DNA from: Planctomycetota bacterium
Lineage (GTDB): Bacteria; Planctomycetota; B15-G4
Assembly (NCBI GenBank): GCA_029245865.1
Contig: JAQWOM010000023.1
Span: 83,344-147,343 of the forward strand
DNA length: 64,000 bases
Direction of reading: 5' to 3'
Shown: piece after piece, positions 16,816 to 25,272 of the stretch
Layout: each line of letters begins with the position of its first letter
Numbering within the stretch: position 1 is the first letter of the stretch
The notes under the pieces: generated by a model
The model's database searches: none
Seen by the model: the letters and a program-made list of their open reading frames with translations, nothing else
Told to the model about the DNA's origin: nothing
Translations under genes and position numbers: made by a program

Positions 16816-19800
16816 ATGCCGCAAGCCCCATTCACCCATCTACACGTCCACAGCCACTACTCCCTGCTCGACGGCGCGATCACCGTTCCTGATCTCGTCG
16901 AGCAAGCCGTGAAACACGAGATGAACTCCCTGGCCCTGACGGATCACGGGAACCTCTTCGGGGCCATTGAGTTCTACTCCAGCGCAAGAAAAAGCGGCAT
17001 CAATCCAATTCTTGGCTGCGAGGCCTACCTGGTCAACGGCGATGCGAGCAAGAAGCCGCCGCCAGGAGAAAAGCGGCCACGGTTCCACATCACGTTGCTG
17101 GCGAAAGATCGCAAGGGCTTCGAGAATCTCTCGCGACTGTCCTCGCTCTCATGGACGCGAGGCTTTAACCGCAAGCCATGCCTCGACAAATCAATGCTTG
17201 CCGAGCACCACGAAGGAATCATTGCCCTGTCGGGTTGTCTCAGCGGCGAAGTGGCACGCCACCTCCAAGGCGATCGACTTCCCGAAGCCATTCGCGTAGC
17301 GCATGAATATGCCGAAATCCTCGGGCCAGAAAACTTCTATCTCGAGTTGATGAGCAACGGACTCGAGCCGCAGCGAGTCGTCATGGAAGCGATGCCTGCT
17401 GTCGCCAAGGAAACCGGCCTGAAGTTGGTTGCGACGAATGACATCCATTACCGCTGCCATGGTGACGCCGTAACTCAGGACGCCCTGATCTGTGTGGGCA
17501 CCGGGCAGCGCATGCACGACCCCGATCGGCGCTTCCGCATTGACACCGACGAGCTCTTCTTTCGCAGCAGCGAGCAAATGGGCGCGCTCTTCGATCCCGA
17601 GGGCGAAGCCTACCGCAGCACGATCGAAATCGCTGAGCGCTGCGACATCCAACTCGATCTCGAAACAATGCATTTGCCACGCTTCGAGATCCCTACGGAC
17701 GAGACTCCCGTCAACTACATGCGGCGCCTGTGCGAGGAGGGCCTACGCAAGCACTACGGAGAAATCACACCCACAGTCCGCGATAGATTTGAGAAGGAAT
17801 TTACGGTCATTGAGTCCATGGGATTCATCTCGTACTTCCTCATCGTCTGGGACCTCATTCGGTACGCGCGAGAACGCAACATCCCCGTAGGACCCGGCCG
17901 CGGATCGGCGGCGGGCTCGATCGTGGCTTACAGCCTCGACATCACACTTCTCGACCCGCTCAAGTACGACCTGCTCTTTGAGCGTTTTCTGAATGCAGAC
18001 CGCATCTCGATGCCAGACATCGACATCGATTTCTGCAGAGATCGCCGCGAAGAGGTCATTGAATACACCCGACAGAAATACGGCAAAGACCAAGTCTGCC
18101 AGATTGTGACCTTCGGCAAGATGGCTGCAAAGGCAGCCGTGCGAGACGCGGGCCGCGTGCTCGACATCCCCTTGGACAAGGTCAACAAGATCACGAAGCG
18201 AATACCGGAGCTACCCGGTACCAAGCTGCGGGCTGTCCTCGAAGCTGACACGGAATTGCGAGAGCTTCTGGAGCAGGACGATTCGCTTCGCGAACTGGCC
18301 GACGTGAGCCAGCGCATCGAAGGCATGGCCCGCAACACCTCAACACATGCCGCCGGAGTGGTGATCACCGAGAAGCCACTCATCGAACACGTGCCGCTGT
18401 GCCTGGTGAAAGGCGCACCCAACACACAGTTCCAGATGACGGACTTGGAAAAGATCGGCCTCTTGAAGATGGACTTCCTGGGATTGAAAAATCTCACCAT
18501 CCTTCAGAAGGTTGCCGAGACCGTGGAACTCAGCCGCGGCCTTGAAATCGACTACGAAGCGTTACCGCTCGACGACGAGGCGACCTACGCACTTCTTCGC
18601 ACGGGCGAAACAGCGGGCGTCTTTCAGCTCGAGTCCTCCGGCATGCGCGAGTTGCTGGTGCGGCTGGAACCGGACTGTTTCGAGGACATCATCGCCCTCA
18701 TTGCGCTCTATCGCCCGGGCCCTCTCCAGTCGGGCATGACCGACAGCTTCGTAAATCGCAAGCACGGCATAGAGAACATCGAATACGCACACCCGTTGAT
18801 GGAACCCATCCTTGGCGACACCTACGGTGCCATGATCTACCAGGAGCAAGTGATGCTTCTCGCCCAGTCGCTGGGCGGCCTTTCGCTCAACCAGGCAGAT
18901 GGGCTCCGAAAGGCGATGGGCAAGAAGAAGCTTGAGGTGATGAACGAGTACAACGAACAGTTCTTATCGGGCTGCGCAAATCACGGGATTCATGCGACGG
19001 TTGCCGAAAAGATCTGGTCTGACATGAGCCAGTTCGCGCAATACGGATTCAACAAGTCGCACTCCGCAGCTTACGGCCTGATCACTTTCCGCACGGCGTA
19101 CATGAAGACCCACTTCCCGGGCGAATACATGGCCGCCCTCATGTCATGCGATGCAGGTGACAGTGACAAGCTGGCAGAATACGCGGAAGCAGTTCGGCGC
19201 ACCGGGCGTGAGATTGCAGGCCCGGACATCAATCGAAGCCACGGAGACTTCACCCTTGAGGAGAAGGTGGTCCGTTTCGGCCTGAATGCTGTCAAAGGAG
19301 TGGGAACCCGAGCCGTCGCAGCGCTACTCGACGCTCGCAAAGAAGCCGGCGGCAAATTCGACAACATCTCCTCCGTACTGGACCACCTCGACGTTCGCGC
19401 TGTGAATCGGTCAGCATTCGACGCCATGGCCCGTGCAGGCGTCTTTGATTCACTGGAGAGTTCACGCCCCGCCTTGATCTCTTCTTCGGACCGGCTACTC
19501 AAAGACGCTGCTCGAGATCAAAGCGACCGCGCTGTGGGACAGTCATCTCTCTTTTCATCAGCCACAACACAGGTTCAAGTTCGTCTGGATGATGTCTCCT
19601 TACCCACGGACCGGGAAATCTTCCTGATGGAAAAGGAGGCCCTCGGCTTTGCCGTCACCATCGACCCGATGGCCGAGTACCGGTCGTTGCTCCGCATGGT
19701 CGCCACCCACTCCATGCCAGAACTCGCCGAGGTGCCAGACCGCGCCGAGGTCACTGTGGGCGGCATGGTCGCTGCACTCAGAACCACCGTGAGCAGCAAG

Positions 19801-20259
19801 GGGCGGTCTGCTGGGCAGGCCATGGGACTCTTCCGCATCCAAGGTCTGGGTGGAAGTTGCGGTGCAGTGATGTTTTCCAAGTCGTTCGCCAAGTATCGCG
19901 AGGAGCTCCAAGACGACTACATCGCTCTCTTCCGAGCCACCGTAGACAAGAGCCGCGACGAACCAACGCTTCTGGTCGACGAGGTTGTCGACATCTCGCA
20001 ACCCACAGTGGCAAGCACCCGAAAGCTGCTTCTGGATGTCTCCGGCACCAATGATGAAGAGGCCCTGAAACGCATCGACGAACTGAAAAAACTGCTTCGC
20101 CAACATCCAGGCCCTACCGACACCTATCTGTCCGTCGAACTACAGCCCGGCGAGCGATCCGTCTGGCGCCTTCCGGATAACGGGCGCGTCGCAATCACAA
20201 GCGAACTCGTGAAAGAGCTTGAGCGCATCATCGGCCCCGAGCGAATGCACCTTCGCTGA
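16816..20259 (+). CDS. dnaE: DNA polymerase III alpha subunit DnaE
   Basis: Replicative polymerase. The 1147 residues begin MPQAPFTHLHVHSHYSLLDG, the PHP domain, with ALTDHGNLFGAIEF after it. The polymerase core holds GRGSAAGSIVAYSLD and the catalytic aspartates in MPDIDIDFC near residue 400. HHH and OB-fold regions follow, then a C-terminal end near KELERIIGPERM. Length and domain order match E. coli DnaE. I choose the ATG at 16816 because it gives the normal distance to the PHP motif. TTG at 16780 and ATG at 16795 are possible earlier starts; none has a clear ribosome site. It is a single gene, divergent from the CxxC gene and convergent with the ribosomal cluster. Confidence 0.97.
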   Translation: MPQAPFTHLHVHSHYSLLDGAITVPDLVEQAVKHEMNSLALTDHGNLFGAIEFYSSARKSGINPILGCEAYLVNGDASKKPPPGEKRPRFHITLLAKDRKGFENLSRLSSLSWTRGFNRKPCLDKSMLAEHHEGIIALSGCLSGEVARHLQGDRLPEAIRVAHEYAEILGPENFYLELMSNGLEPQRVVMEAMPAVAKETGLKLVATNDIHYRCHGDAVTQDALICVGTGQRMHDPDRRFRIDTDELFFRSSEQMGALFDPEGEAYRSTIEIAERCDIQLDLETMHLPRFEIPTDETPVNYMRRLCEEGLRKHYGEITPTVRDRFEKEFTVIESMGFISYFLIVWDLIRYARERNIPVGPGRGSAAGSIVAYSLDITLLDPLKYDLLFERFLNADRISMPDIDIDFCRDRREEVIEYTRQKYGKDQVCQIVTFGKMAAKAAVRDAGRVLDIPLDKVNKITKRIPELPGTKLRAVLEADTELRELLEQDDSLRELADVSQRIEGMARNTSTHAAGVVITEKPLIEHVPLCLVKGAPNTQFQMTDLEKIGLLKMDFLGLKNLTILQKVAETVELSRGLEIDYEALPLDDEATYALLRTGETAGVFQLESSGMRELLVRLEPDCFEDIIALIALYRPGPLQSGMTDSFVNRKHGIENIEYAHPLMEPILGDTYGAMIYQEQVMLLAQSLGGLSLNQADGLRKAMGKKKLEVMNEYNEQFLSGCANHGIHATVAEKIWSDMSQFAQYGFNKSHSAAYGLITFRTAYMKTHFPGEYMAALMSCDAGDSDKLAEYAEAVRRTGREIAGPDINRSHGDFTLEEKVVRFGLNAVKGVGTRAVAALLDARKEAGGKFDNISSVLDHLDVRAVNRSAFDAMARAGVFDSLESSRPALISSSDRLLKDAARDQSDRAVGQSSLFSSATTQVQVRLDDVSLPTDREIFLMEKEALGFAVTIDPMAEYRSLLRMVATHSMPELAEVPDRAEVTVGGMVAALRTTVSSKGRSAGQAMGLFRIQGLGGSCGAVMFSKSFAKYREELQDDYIALFRATVDKSRDEPTLLVDEVVDISQPTVASTRKLLLDVSGTNDEEALKRIDELKKLLRQHPGPTDTYLSVELQPGERSVWRLPDNGRVAITSELVKELERIIGPERMHLR

Positions 20260-20319
20260 ACAGCAGCAGGCATCTCTCTTTGGCTTCGGCCACAAGCCTC
20301 TTACATGCCCGGACCCAGA

Positions 20320-20337
20320 CGTCCCCCAGGGGGGACG
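20320..20337. terminator. GC hairpin between convergent dnaE and ribosomal cluster
   Basis: CGTCCCC and GGGGACG form a 7-bp stem around a CAGG loop in the 85-base gap between two convergent transcription units. Symmetry and position suggest a bidirectional stop, but there is no T-run on either side. Confidence 0.5.
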
Positions 20338-20344
20338 CACGGTC

Positions 20345-21142
20345 TCAACTCGCTGCGGGAAGCGGCTTCTTTTCAGGCACGTTGACGTGCGGCTCTGGAA
20401 GATCGTCTTTCAGGAAATCGACGCCAAAGATTCCCAGAACAAAGTCGACGGCTTCCACGGGCCTCACCCCTAAACGCGCACCGACAACAAGTGCGAAAAA
20501 GTCGACCTCAAAAAGGTCCCAGGCGCGCGCGGCAGGGCGACCGGCACGACGCGCTTCCCAAAGCGTGGCTCTTTCAGGTGTGCCCAAAATACTGAGCACA
20601 CCAGGGTCTCCTTGATCTTTTCGTACATCCGTGAAGTCCACCCAACGCCGCGTGGCGGGAAAGATGAACGCGCCCAGAGATTCTCGAACGATAGGTGGGT
20701 GCCTGCCCCACCCCATGAAGTTGGGCTCGAGATTGCGGTTTCGCTGCCCTTCGATGCCAGGCCCATCACGGAAGATTTGCCAGCGATAGACAATCGGAAT
20801 GGCCGTCCATGGAAAGCCGGTCGTCTCGGGGTGCTGAGGGTCCGGCTCAAGGGCCTGATTCCAGAGCGTGTACGGAAACAGCACCACGGACTCGCGCCAA
20901 ACACCATGCACGATACGGTCGTCGTAGCCCCACCGATTGGAGTGAATGGTTGTGAGCCCCACCCCGAGTTCAAACAGTGGCGTTGCTTGCATCGACAGAC
21001 CGATGCCCCACCCACACGCGACGCTCCAGGGGAAAACGTCTTTGAAATCGGCTACACGCGAGCGCGCATAGGTGTCGACGCCAGCACATGCGCCACTGAA
21101 CAGCAGCAGCGACAAGACAGACAGTCGAACCCAGCTCGTCAA
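20345..21142 (-). CDS. predicted lipoprotein coupled to rplQ
   Basis: A 265-residue exported lipoprotein. The signal peptide ends in LFSGAC, with the acylated Cys at residue 19. Just behind it comes YARSRVADFKDVFPWSVACGWGIGLSMQATPLFELGVG, that is an R-x-x-D-x-x-D-x-F segment followed by glycine-rich alternating strands. Such segments occur in uncharacterised outer-membrane-associated lipoproteins, so a barrel-like or membrane-facing fold is my inference. The start is a TTG that overlaps the rplQ stop (TTGA), making it the last gene of the ribosomal cluster. A ribosomal role is not implied by the sequence. Confidence 0.75.
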   Translation of the reverse strand: MTSWVRLSVLSLLLFSGACAGVDTYARSRVADFKDVFPWSVACGWGIGLSMQATPLFELGVGLTTIHSNRWGYDDRIVHGVWRESVVLFPYTLWNQALEPDPQHPETTGFPWTAIPIVYRWQIFRDGPGIEGQRNRNLEPNFMGWGRHPPIVRESLGAFIFPATRRWVDFTDVRKDQGDPGVLSILGTPERATLWEARRAGRPAARAWDLFEVDFFALVVGARLGVRPVEAVDFVLGIFGVDFLKDDLPEPHVNVPEKKPLPAAS

Positions 21143-21558
21143 CTCGCCGCCTCCGCTTCCTCCCCTACCTGCTCAGCCTGTTCGCCAGATGCTTTGGGAA
21201 CATAGTTGACCAACTCGAACAGGACGCGCTGCCCTTTGTCGCCAAGACGCGGCGTCGGCAACCTGACGATGCGCGTGTAGCCCCCTGGCCGATCCTTCAT
21301 AGAAGGAGCAATCTCTTCGAAAAGGATACGGACAGCATCCTTGTCGCCCAGCATCTGCACAGCGCGACGAACCCGATGAAGATTGTGTTCTTTGGCCAGG
21401 GTGATCAGCTTCTCAGCCATCCCCCGATATTCTTTGGCCTTCGGAGCCGTCGTCACGACGCGCCCGTGACGGAACAGCGCCGACACGAGGTTCCGTGACA
21501 GGGCACGACGGTGGCTTGAACTTCTGTTCAAGCGACGTCCTCGCACGCGATGTCTCAT
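21139..21558 (-). CDS. rplQ: 50S ribosomal protein L17
   Basis: Large-subunit protein near the exit tunnel. The 139 residues start MRHRVRGRRLNRSSSHRRAL, with the conserved RxLxTLFxHG-type segment LVSALFRHGRVVTT and ending GDKGQRVLFELVNYVP. A 16-residue Glu/Ala-rich tail extends beyond the usual end. It follows rpoA in the standard alpha-operon position, 70 bases downstream, and its stop overlaps the start of the lipoprotein gene. Confidence 0.97.
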   Translation of the reverse strand: MRHRVRGRRLNRSSSHRRALSRNLVSALFRHGRVVTTAPKAKEYRGMAEKLITLAKEHNLHRVRRAVQMLGDKDAVRILFEEIAPSMKDRPGGYTRIVRLPTPRLGDKGQRVLFELVNYVPKASGEQAEQVGEEAEAAS

Positions 21559-21628
21559 GGCAACTTTCTCTCGATCCTAATGTGATGTGCGTCGTGCCCG
21601 AGGATGCTCGCGCGCGCCTCTAATACAC

Positions 21629-22651
21629 TCAGCTGTCGGAGTTCATCTCCGAGAACTCCGCGGCCTTCGTCATACCCAACTGCAGACCAAGGACGACCAG
21701 CTTCTTCTTGATCTCGGTGAGCGATGTCGCACCGAAGTTACGAACCTTGAGCAGTTCGGCTTCCGTGTGACTCACCAGGTCTCTCACCGTAGCGATATTC
21801 TCCGAGTCCAGGCAGTGCCGGGAACGCACGGACAAATCGAGCTCGTCGATGGACTTATCCAGCATCTGCATCAATGCTTCGCTTTCCTCATCCATCCCCT
21901 CGTCAGGCTGCCGCGCGGTCGAATCCGCAGGGATCACCTTCTCGAGATCGTGGTAGTGAACAAAAGCATTGAGGTGCTTGCGGTAGATCACAGACGACTC
22001 AACCAGCGCATCTTCCGGACCGACCGTACCGTCAGTCCAGATCTCGATCACCAAACGGTCGTAGTTGGTGATCTTACCGACACGCGTTTCCTCCACGCGG
22101 TAGCGCACACGCTGCACCGGTGAGAAGTTGCTGTCGATATCGATCACACCCAAAGCGCGCTCTTCCTCGCCAACATGCTCGTCGGCGGTGACATAACCGC
22201 GACTCCGTTTGACGGTGACCGTCATGTTCACCTCGACGTCATCCGTCAGGGTGCAGATCACGTGATCTGGGTTGAGCACCTGAGCTCCTGAGGGAAGGCT
22301 GGCCTCGCCGGCCTTCAGCTCCCCCTTGGAGTTCTTGGAGAAGGTGACCTGCGCTTCGTCCGACTCATCGAGCCCGATCAACAGACCCTTCAGATTCAGG
22401 ACGATGTCCGTCATGTCCTCGAGCACGCCCGTGATGGTCGTGAACTCATGCGCCACACCCTCCACGGTCACACTCGTCACCGCAGTGCCCTCGATCGACG
22501 AGAGCAGAACGCGGCGAAGGCCGTTGCCGATGGTGTGCCCGAACCCCTTTTCGAAGGGTTCGATGCTGAAGCGGCCGAAGGAGTCGGTCAGCGTCTCCTG
22601 ATCAACGCTCACCGAAGACGGGAGTTCGAAGTTACGCCAGCGAATTCTCAT
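21629..22651 (-). CDS. rpoA: RNA polymerase alpha subunit
   Basis: Dimerises to nucleate RNA polymerase assembly; the C-terminal domain contacts upstream promoter DNA and activators. The 340 residues show the N-terminal assembly domain with FEKGFGHTIGNGLRRVLLSS (about 33-52) and a C-terminal domain with LSVRSRHCLDSENIATVRDLV and RNFGATSLTEIKKKL. A strong AAGGAG lies ten bases upstream. It lies between rpsD and rplQ as in most bacteria. Confidence 0.98.
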   Translation of the reverse strand: MRIRWRNFELPSSVSVDQETLTDSFGRFSIEPFEKGFGHTIGNGLRRVLLSSIEGTAVTSVTVEGVAHEFTTITGVLEDMTDIVLNLKGLLIGLDESDEAQVTFSKNSKGELKAGEASLPSGAQVLNPDHVICTLTDDVEVNMTVTVKRSRGYVTADEHVGEEERALGVIDIDSNFSPVQRVRYRVEETRVGKITNYDRLVIEIWTDGTVGPEDALVESSVIYRKHLNAFVHYHDLEKVIPADSTARQPDEGMDEESEALMQMLDKSIDELDLSVRSRHCLDSENIATVRDLVSHTEAELLKVRNFGATSLTEIKKKLVVLGLQLGMTKAAEFSEMNSDS

Positions 22652-22717
22652 GTGATTAGTACTCCTTGCTCGATCCTGATTTGGAGAGTCGGGGGGGGAT
22701 GGGTTCGGTCGAATTGT

Positions 22718-23335
22718 CTACTTGGACATGAGCTCGACGACGAGCTGCTCACGAACATCGAATGTGATATCTGAGCGCGCCGGGAGGTTGGAAACCCGGG
22801 CCTCAAGCGTGCTGCCATCGCGATCCAGCCAAGCTGGCACGGGGTAGCTCGAACGGAACTCAAAAGCTTCTTTCGCAACAGAGCGAATCTTTTCGCGAGT
22901 CGTCACACTGATGCGATCTCCGACCCGCACACGGCGTGAAGACACATTGCAACGATGGTCGTTCACCAGGATGTGTCCGTGGCCGATCATCTGGCGAGCG
23001 GAACGACGGCTGGTGGCGAGCCCTGCAGTGAACAGCACGTTGTCGAGGCGACGCTCGAGGAGCGCGAGAAGATTCTCACCCGTGTTCCCCGGCATGCGCA
23101 CAGCATGCTCGTAGTAGTTGGTGAACTGCTTCTCTTCCACGCCGTAGAAGCGCTTCAGCTTCTGCTTCTCACGCAGCTGGGTGCGGTACTCCGAATGACG
23201 CACACGCGTCCACGGATGAGCCCCTGGCGGAAAATTGCGCTTTTGAATGGCGCACTTCGACGTTTCGCAGCGATTGCCTTTCAGGAAGAGCTTGACGCCT
23301 TCCCTCCGGCAGAGCTTGCACACACTTGTTTTCAT
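22718..23335 (-). CDS. rpsD: 30S ribosomal protein S4, zinc-binding form
   Basis: Primary 16S rRNA-binding protein that nucleates 30S assembly and in some bacteria represses the alpha operon. It carries four N-terminal cysteines at residues 6, 9, 23 and 28 (CKLC and CETSKC), the zinc-bound C+ form, then the S4 RNA-binding domain RLDNVLFTAGLATSRRSARQMI. The second ATG at 23335 is taken as start; an ATG directly before it at 23338 adds one Met. The ribosome-site region contains a tandem 23-base duplication. Confidence 0.97.
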   Translation of the reverse strand: MKTSVCKLCRREGVKLFLKGNRCETSKCAIQKRNFPPGAHPWTRVRHSEYRTQLREKQKLKRFYGVEEKQFTNYYEHAVRMPGNTGENLLALLERRLDNVLFTAGLATSRRSARQMIGHGHILVNDHRCNVSSRRVRVGDRISVTTREKIRSVAKEAFEFRSSYPVPAWLDRDGSTLEARVSNLPARSDITFDVREQLVVELMSK

Positions 23336-23339
23336 CATG

Positions 23340-23382
23340 GGTCTATAGGTCTTGGTTGAGCAGGTCTATAGGTCTTGGTTGA
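23340..23382. repeat. two tandem 20-base copies upstream of rpsD
   Basis: The 20-base unit GGTCTATAGGTCTTGGTTGA (plus strand) occurs at 23340-23359 and again at 23363-23382, a 23-base period. It fills most of the gap between rpsK and the rpsD start, the place where the rpsD ribosome-binding region lies. No Shine-Dalgarno of normal type is visible in it. Confidence 0.9.
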
Positions 23383-23398
23383 TCAGTCGCTGAAAAAA

Positions 23399-23773
23399 TC
23401 ACACACGCCTACGTTTGCGAGGGCGACATCCGTTGTGCGGTAGAGGCGTCCTGTCTTCGATTGCCTTCACCTTGATACCCGCGAGAGCCACAGCACGCAC
23501 GGCAGATTCACGACCAGAGCCGGGTCCACGCACTCGCACTTCGACATCACGCACGCCCATCTTCATGGCCTTGGCAGCGCAACGCTCTGCGGCCTTCTGA
23601 GCCGCGAAAGGTGTGCTTTTACGGGAACCCTTGTAACCAGCAGTCCCGGCGCTGTCCCAGCAGAGGACCTCACCGGTATGCGGGTCAGTAAAGGAAATGA
23701 TCGTGTTGTTAAAGGTGGCCTTGACGTTCACAACGGCGCGTGACACGACTCGACGAACTTTCTTGGTTGCCAT
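23399..23773 (-). CDS. rpsK: 30S ribosomal protein S11
   Basis: Platform protein of the 30S subunit. The 124 residues contain [21 protein letters not shown], the central [38 protein letters not shown] and the basic end [12 protein letters not shown], all typical. It follows rpsM by 27 bases. Confidence 0.98.
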   Translation of the reverse strand: MATKKVRRVVSRAVVNVKATFNNTIISFTDPHTGEVLCWDSAGTAGYKGSRKSTPFAAQKAAERCAAKAMKMGVRDVEVRVRGPGSGRESAVRAVALAGIKVKAIEDRTPLPHNGCRPRKRRRV

Positions 23774-23800
23774 ATTTCGATTCCTAAATCAGATGGGCGA

Positions 23801-24184
23801 CTACTTGCCGCCCTTGACCGACTTCTTGCCGGCAACAGTTCTCTTGGGACCCTTGCGTGTCCGGGCATTTGACTGGGTACTTTGCCCACGCACGGGGAGA
23901 CCACGCCGGTGGCGCAGTCCGCGATAGCTTCCGATTTCTCGCAAGCGCTGAATGTTCTGTGCAACCTGGCGGCGTAGCGCGCCTTCGACCACATAGCTCT
24001 TGTCGAGCTCCGCAACGATGTTTTGCACGTCGGAGTCGGTCAGATCCTTCGCCCGCAATTGGTCGGGGAAGTCGAGTGCCGAGCAAATCTTCTTGGAACT
24101 CGTTGGACCAACACCATGGATGTAGGTCAGCGCGATCACAACGCGCTTGTTGGCTGGAATGTCGACGCCGACGATACGCGGCAT
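23801..24184 (-). CDS. rpsM: 30S ribosomal protein S13
   Basis: Head protein of the 30S subunit that bridges to the 50S. The 127 residues begin [21 protein letters not shown] and hold [13 protein letters not shown], the helix-two-turn-helix stretch and the basic tail [24 protein letters not shown]. The start at 24184 matches the family; the open frame extends upstream to 24268 through the rpmJ gap but is not supported. Confidence 0.97.
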   Translation of the reverse strand: MPRIVGVDIPANKRVVIALTYIHGVGPTSSKKICSALDFPDQLRAKDLTDSDVQNIVAELDKSYVVEGALRRQVAQNIQRLREIGSYRGLRHRRGLPVRGQSTQSNARTRKGPKRTVAGKKSVKGGK

Positions 24185-24215
24185 AGCTTTTCTCGCTTTC
24201 GGAGGCTGGGAGGGC

Positions 24216-24332
24216 TTACTTGCCCTGCCGCTGCTTGTGGCGTGGGTTAGTACAAATGACTCGGACAACGCCGAAACGCCGGATGATCTTGCAATTCTCG
24301 CAAATACGCCGGACGGAGGCTCTTACCTTCAT
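24216..24332 (-). CDS. rpmJ: 50S ribosomal protein L36, zinc-binding form
   Basis: The smallest ribosomal protein, 38 residues: [19 protein letters not shown], then [19 protein letters not shown]. Zinc ligands are Cys 11, Cys 14, Cys 27 and His 32, so this is the complete C+ form. Its ATG overlaps the infA stop by 4 bases and it precedes rpsM, the normal order. Confidence 0.97.
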   Translation of the reverse strand: MKVRASVRRICENCKIIRRFGVVRVICTNPRHKQRQGK

Positions 24333-24574
24333 GCCTGTCTGGTCCTTCCTCCGGGGGCTGGGCCCCGGTACACGATTCGCCCACGACTCAGGTCGTAAGG
24401 ACTGATCTCTACCGTCACAATGTCGCCAGGCAGGATGCGGATGTAGTGCATACGCATTTTGCCTGACACATGAGTTGTCAGTTGATGGCCGTTTTCGAGT
24501 TCGACACGGAAAACAGCACTGGGCAGGGCCTCAACCACCTTGGCCTGCACTCGAATATTTGCGTCGCGGGCCAT
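24329..24574 (-). CDS. infA: translation initiation factor IF-1
   Basis: OB-fold protein that occupies the ribosomal A site during initiation. The 81 residues contain [35 protein letters not shown] and [18 protein letters not shown], the full IF-1 signature, with a short Gly/Pro/Arg tail. It starts on the last base of the adk stop (TGATG). Confidence 0.97.
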   Translation of the reverse strand: MARDANIRVQAKVVEALPSAVFRVELENGHQLTTHVSGKMRMHYIRILPGDIVTVEISPYDLSRGRIVYRGPAPGGRTRQA

Positions 24575-25272
24575 CAGGAAAGCCCCGCCACGTTGTTGCC
24601 GGAAAGAGCATCGAGAACAGCCTGGGTGACAGTCTCCACGGCCCGGTCACCATCCACGGTCACCAGGATGCCTTGCTCCTTGTAGTACACCTCGAGAGGC
24701 GCGGTCTGTTCATGGTAGACGGAGAGACGCTCCATCACGACTGACTCGGTGTCGTCCGAACGCTGGTAGAGCTCTCCACCGCAATCATCGCAGACACCGT
24801 CCTGCTTCGGCTTGACGAACTCGACATGGTAGTTCCGGCCGCATCCCTTACAGATACGCCGCCCTGTCAAGCGAGCCACGATGCGTTCATCAGGAACGCA
24901 AATGTCTACCACCACGTCGAGCGTCTGGGCCTGACTGCTGGGGGCTGCTTCGCTGAGCCTCCGATCCAACTCTTCGGCCTGAACGCGGTTTCTAGGAAAG
25001 CCGTCCAGCATGTACCCGTCGGACTTTGCGGTTCTCGAAGACTCGTTGCCGAGTCGCTCGAACAACACACCAAACACGACTTCATCGGGAACCAAGTTAC
25101 CCGCATCCATGAAGTTCTTCGCCTGCAAACCTGCGGACGAACCAGCGGCCACAGCAGCACGCAACAAATCTCCGGTGGAGAGATGCTCGAGATTCAGCTG
25201 AGCGCAAACCTGTTGGGCCTGCGTTCCCTTGCCGGCACCAGGCGCTCCGAGAATGGCGGTTTGACGCTTCAC
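24574..25272 (-). CDS. adk: adenylate kinase with zinc lid
   Basis: Interconverts AMP, ATP and ADP. The 232 residues start with the P-loop [14 protein letters not shown] (9-17), followed by LSTGDLLR and [13 protein letters not shown]. The LID domain has four cysteines, C141, C144, C161 and C164 (CKGC and CDDC), which in this family bind structural zinc. It overlaps secY by 4 bases. The methionine aminopeptidase gene often found between adk and infA is missing here. Confidence 0.97.
   Translation of the reverse strand: MKRQTAILGAPGAGKGTQAQQVCAQLNLEHLSTGDLLRAAVAAGSSAGLQAKNFMDAGNLVPDEVVFGVLFERLGNESSRTAKSDGYMLDGFPRNRVQAEELDRRLSEAAPSSQAQTLDVVVDICVPDERIVARLTGRRICKGCGRNYHVEFVKPKQDGVCDDCGGELYQRSDDTESVVMERLSVYHEQTAPLEVYYKEQGILVTVDGDRAVETVTQAVLDALSGNNVAGLS

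Noticed and set aside
20320..20337. The GC hairpin as a riboswitch or RNA gene
   Set aside because: It is a simple 7-bp stem between convergent genes with nothing around it to form a larger conserved RNA.
22690..22715. A run of eight C (minus strand) between rpsD and rpoA as a slippage signal
   Set aside because: It lies outside coding sequence and is too short to support a regulatory claim.
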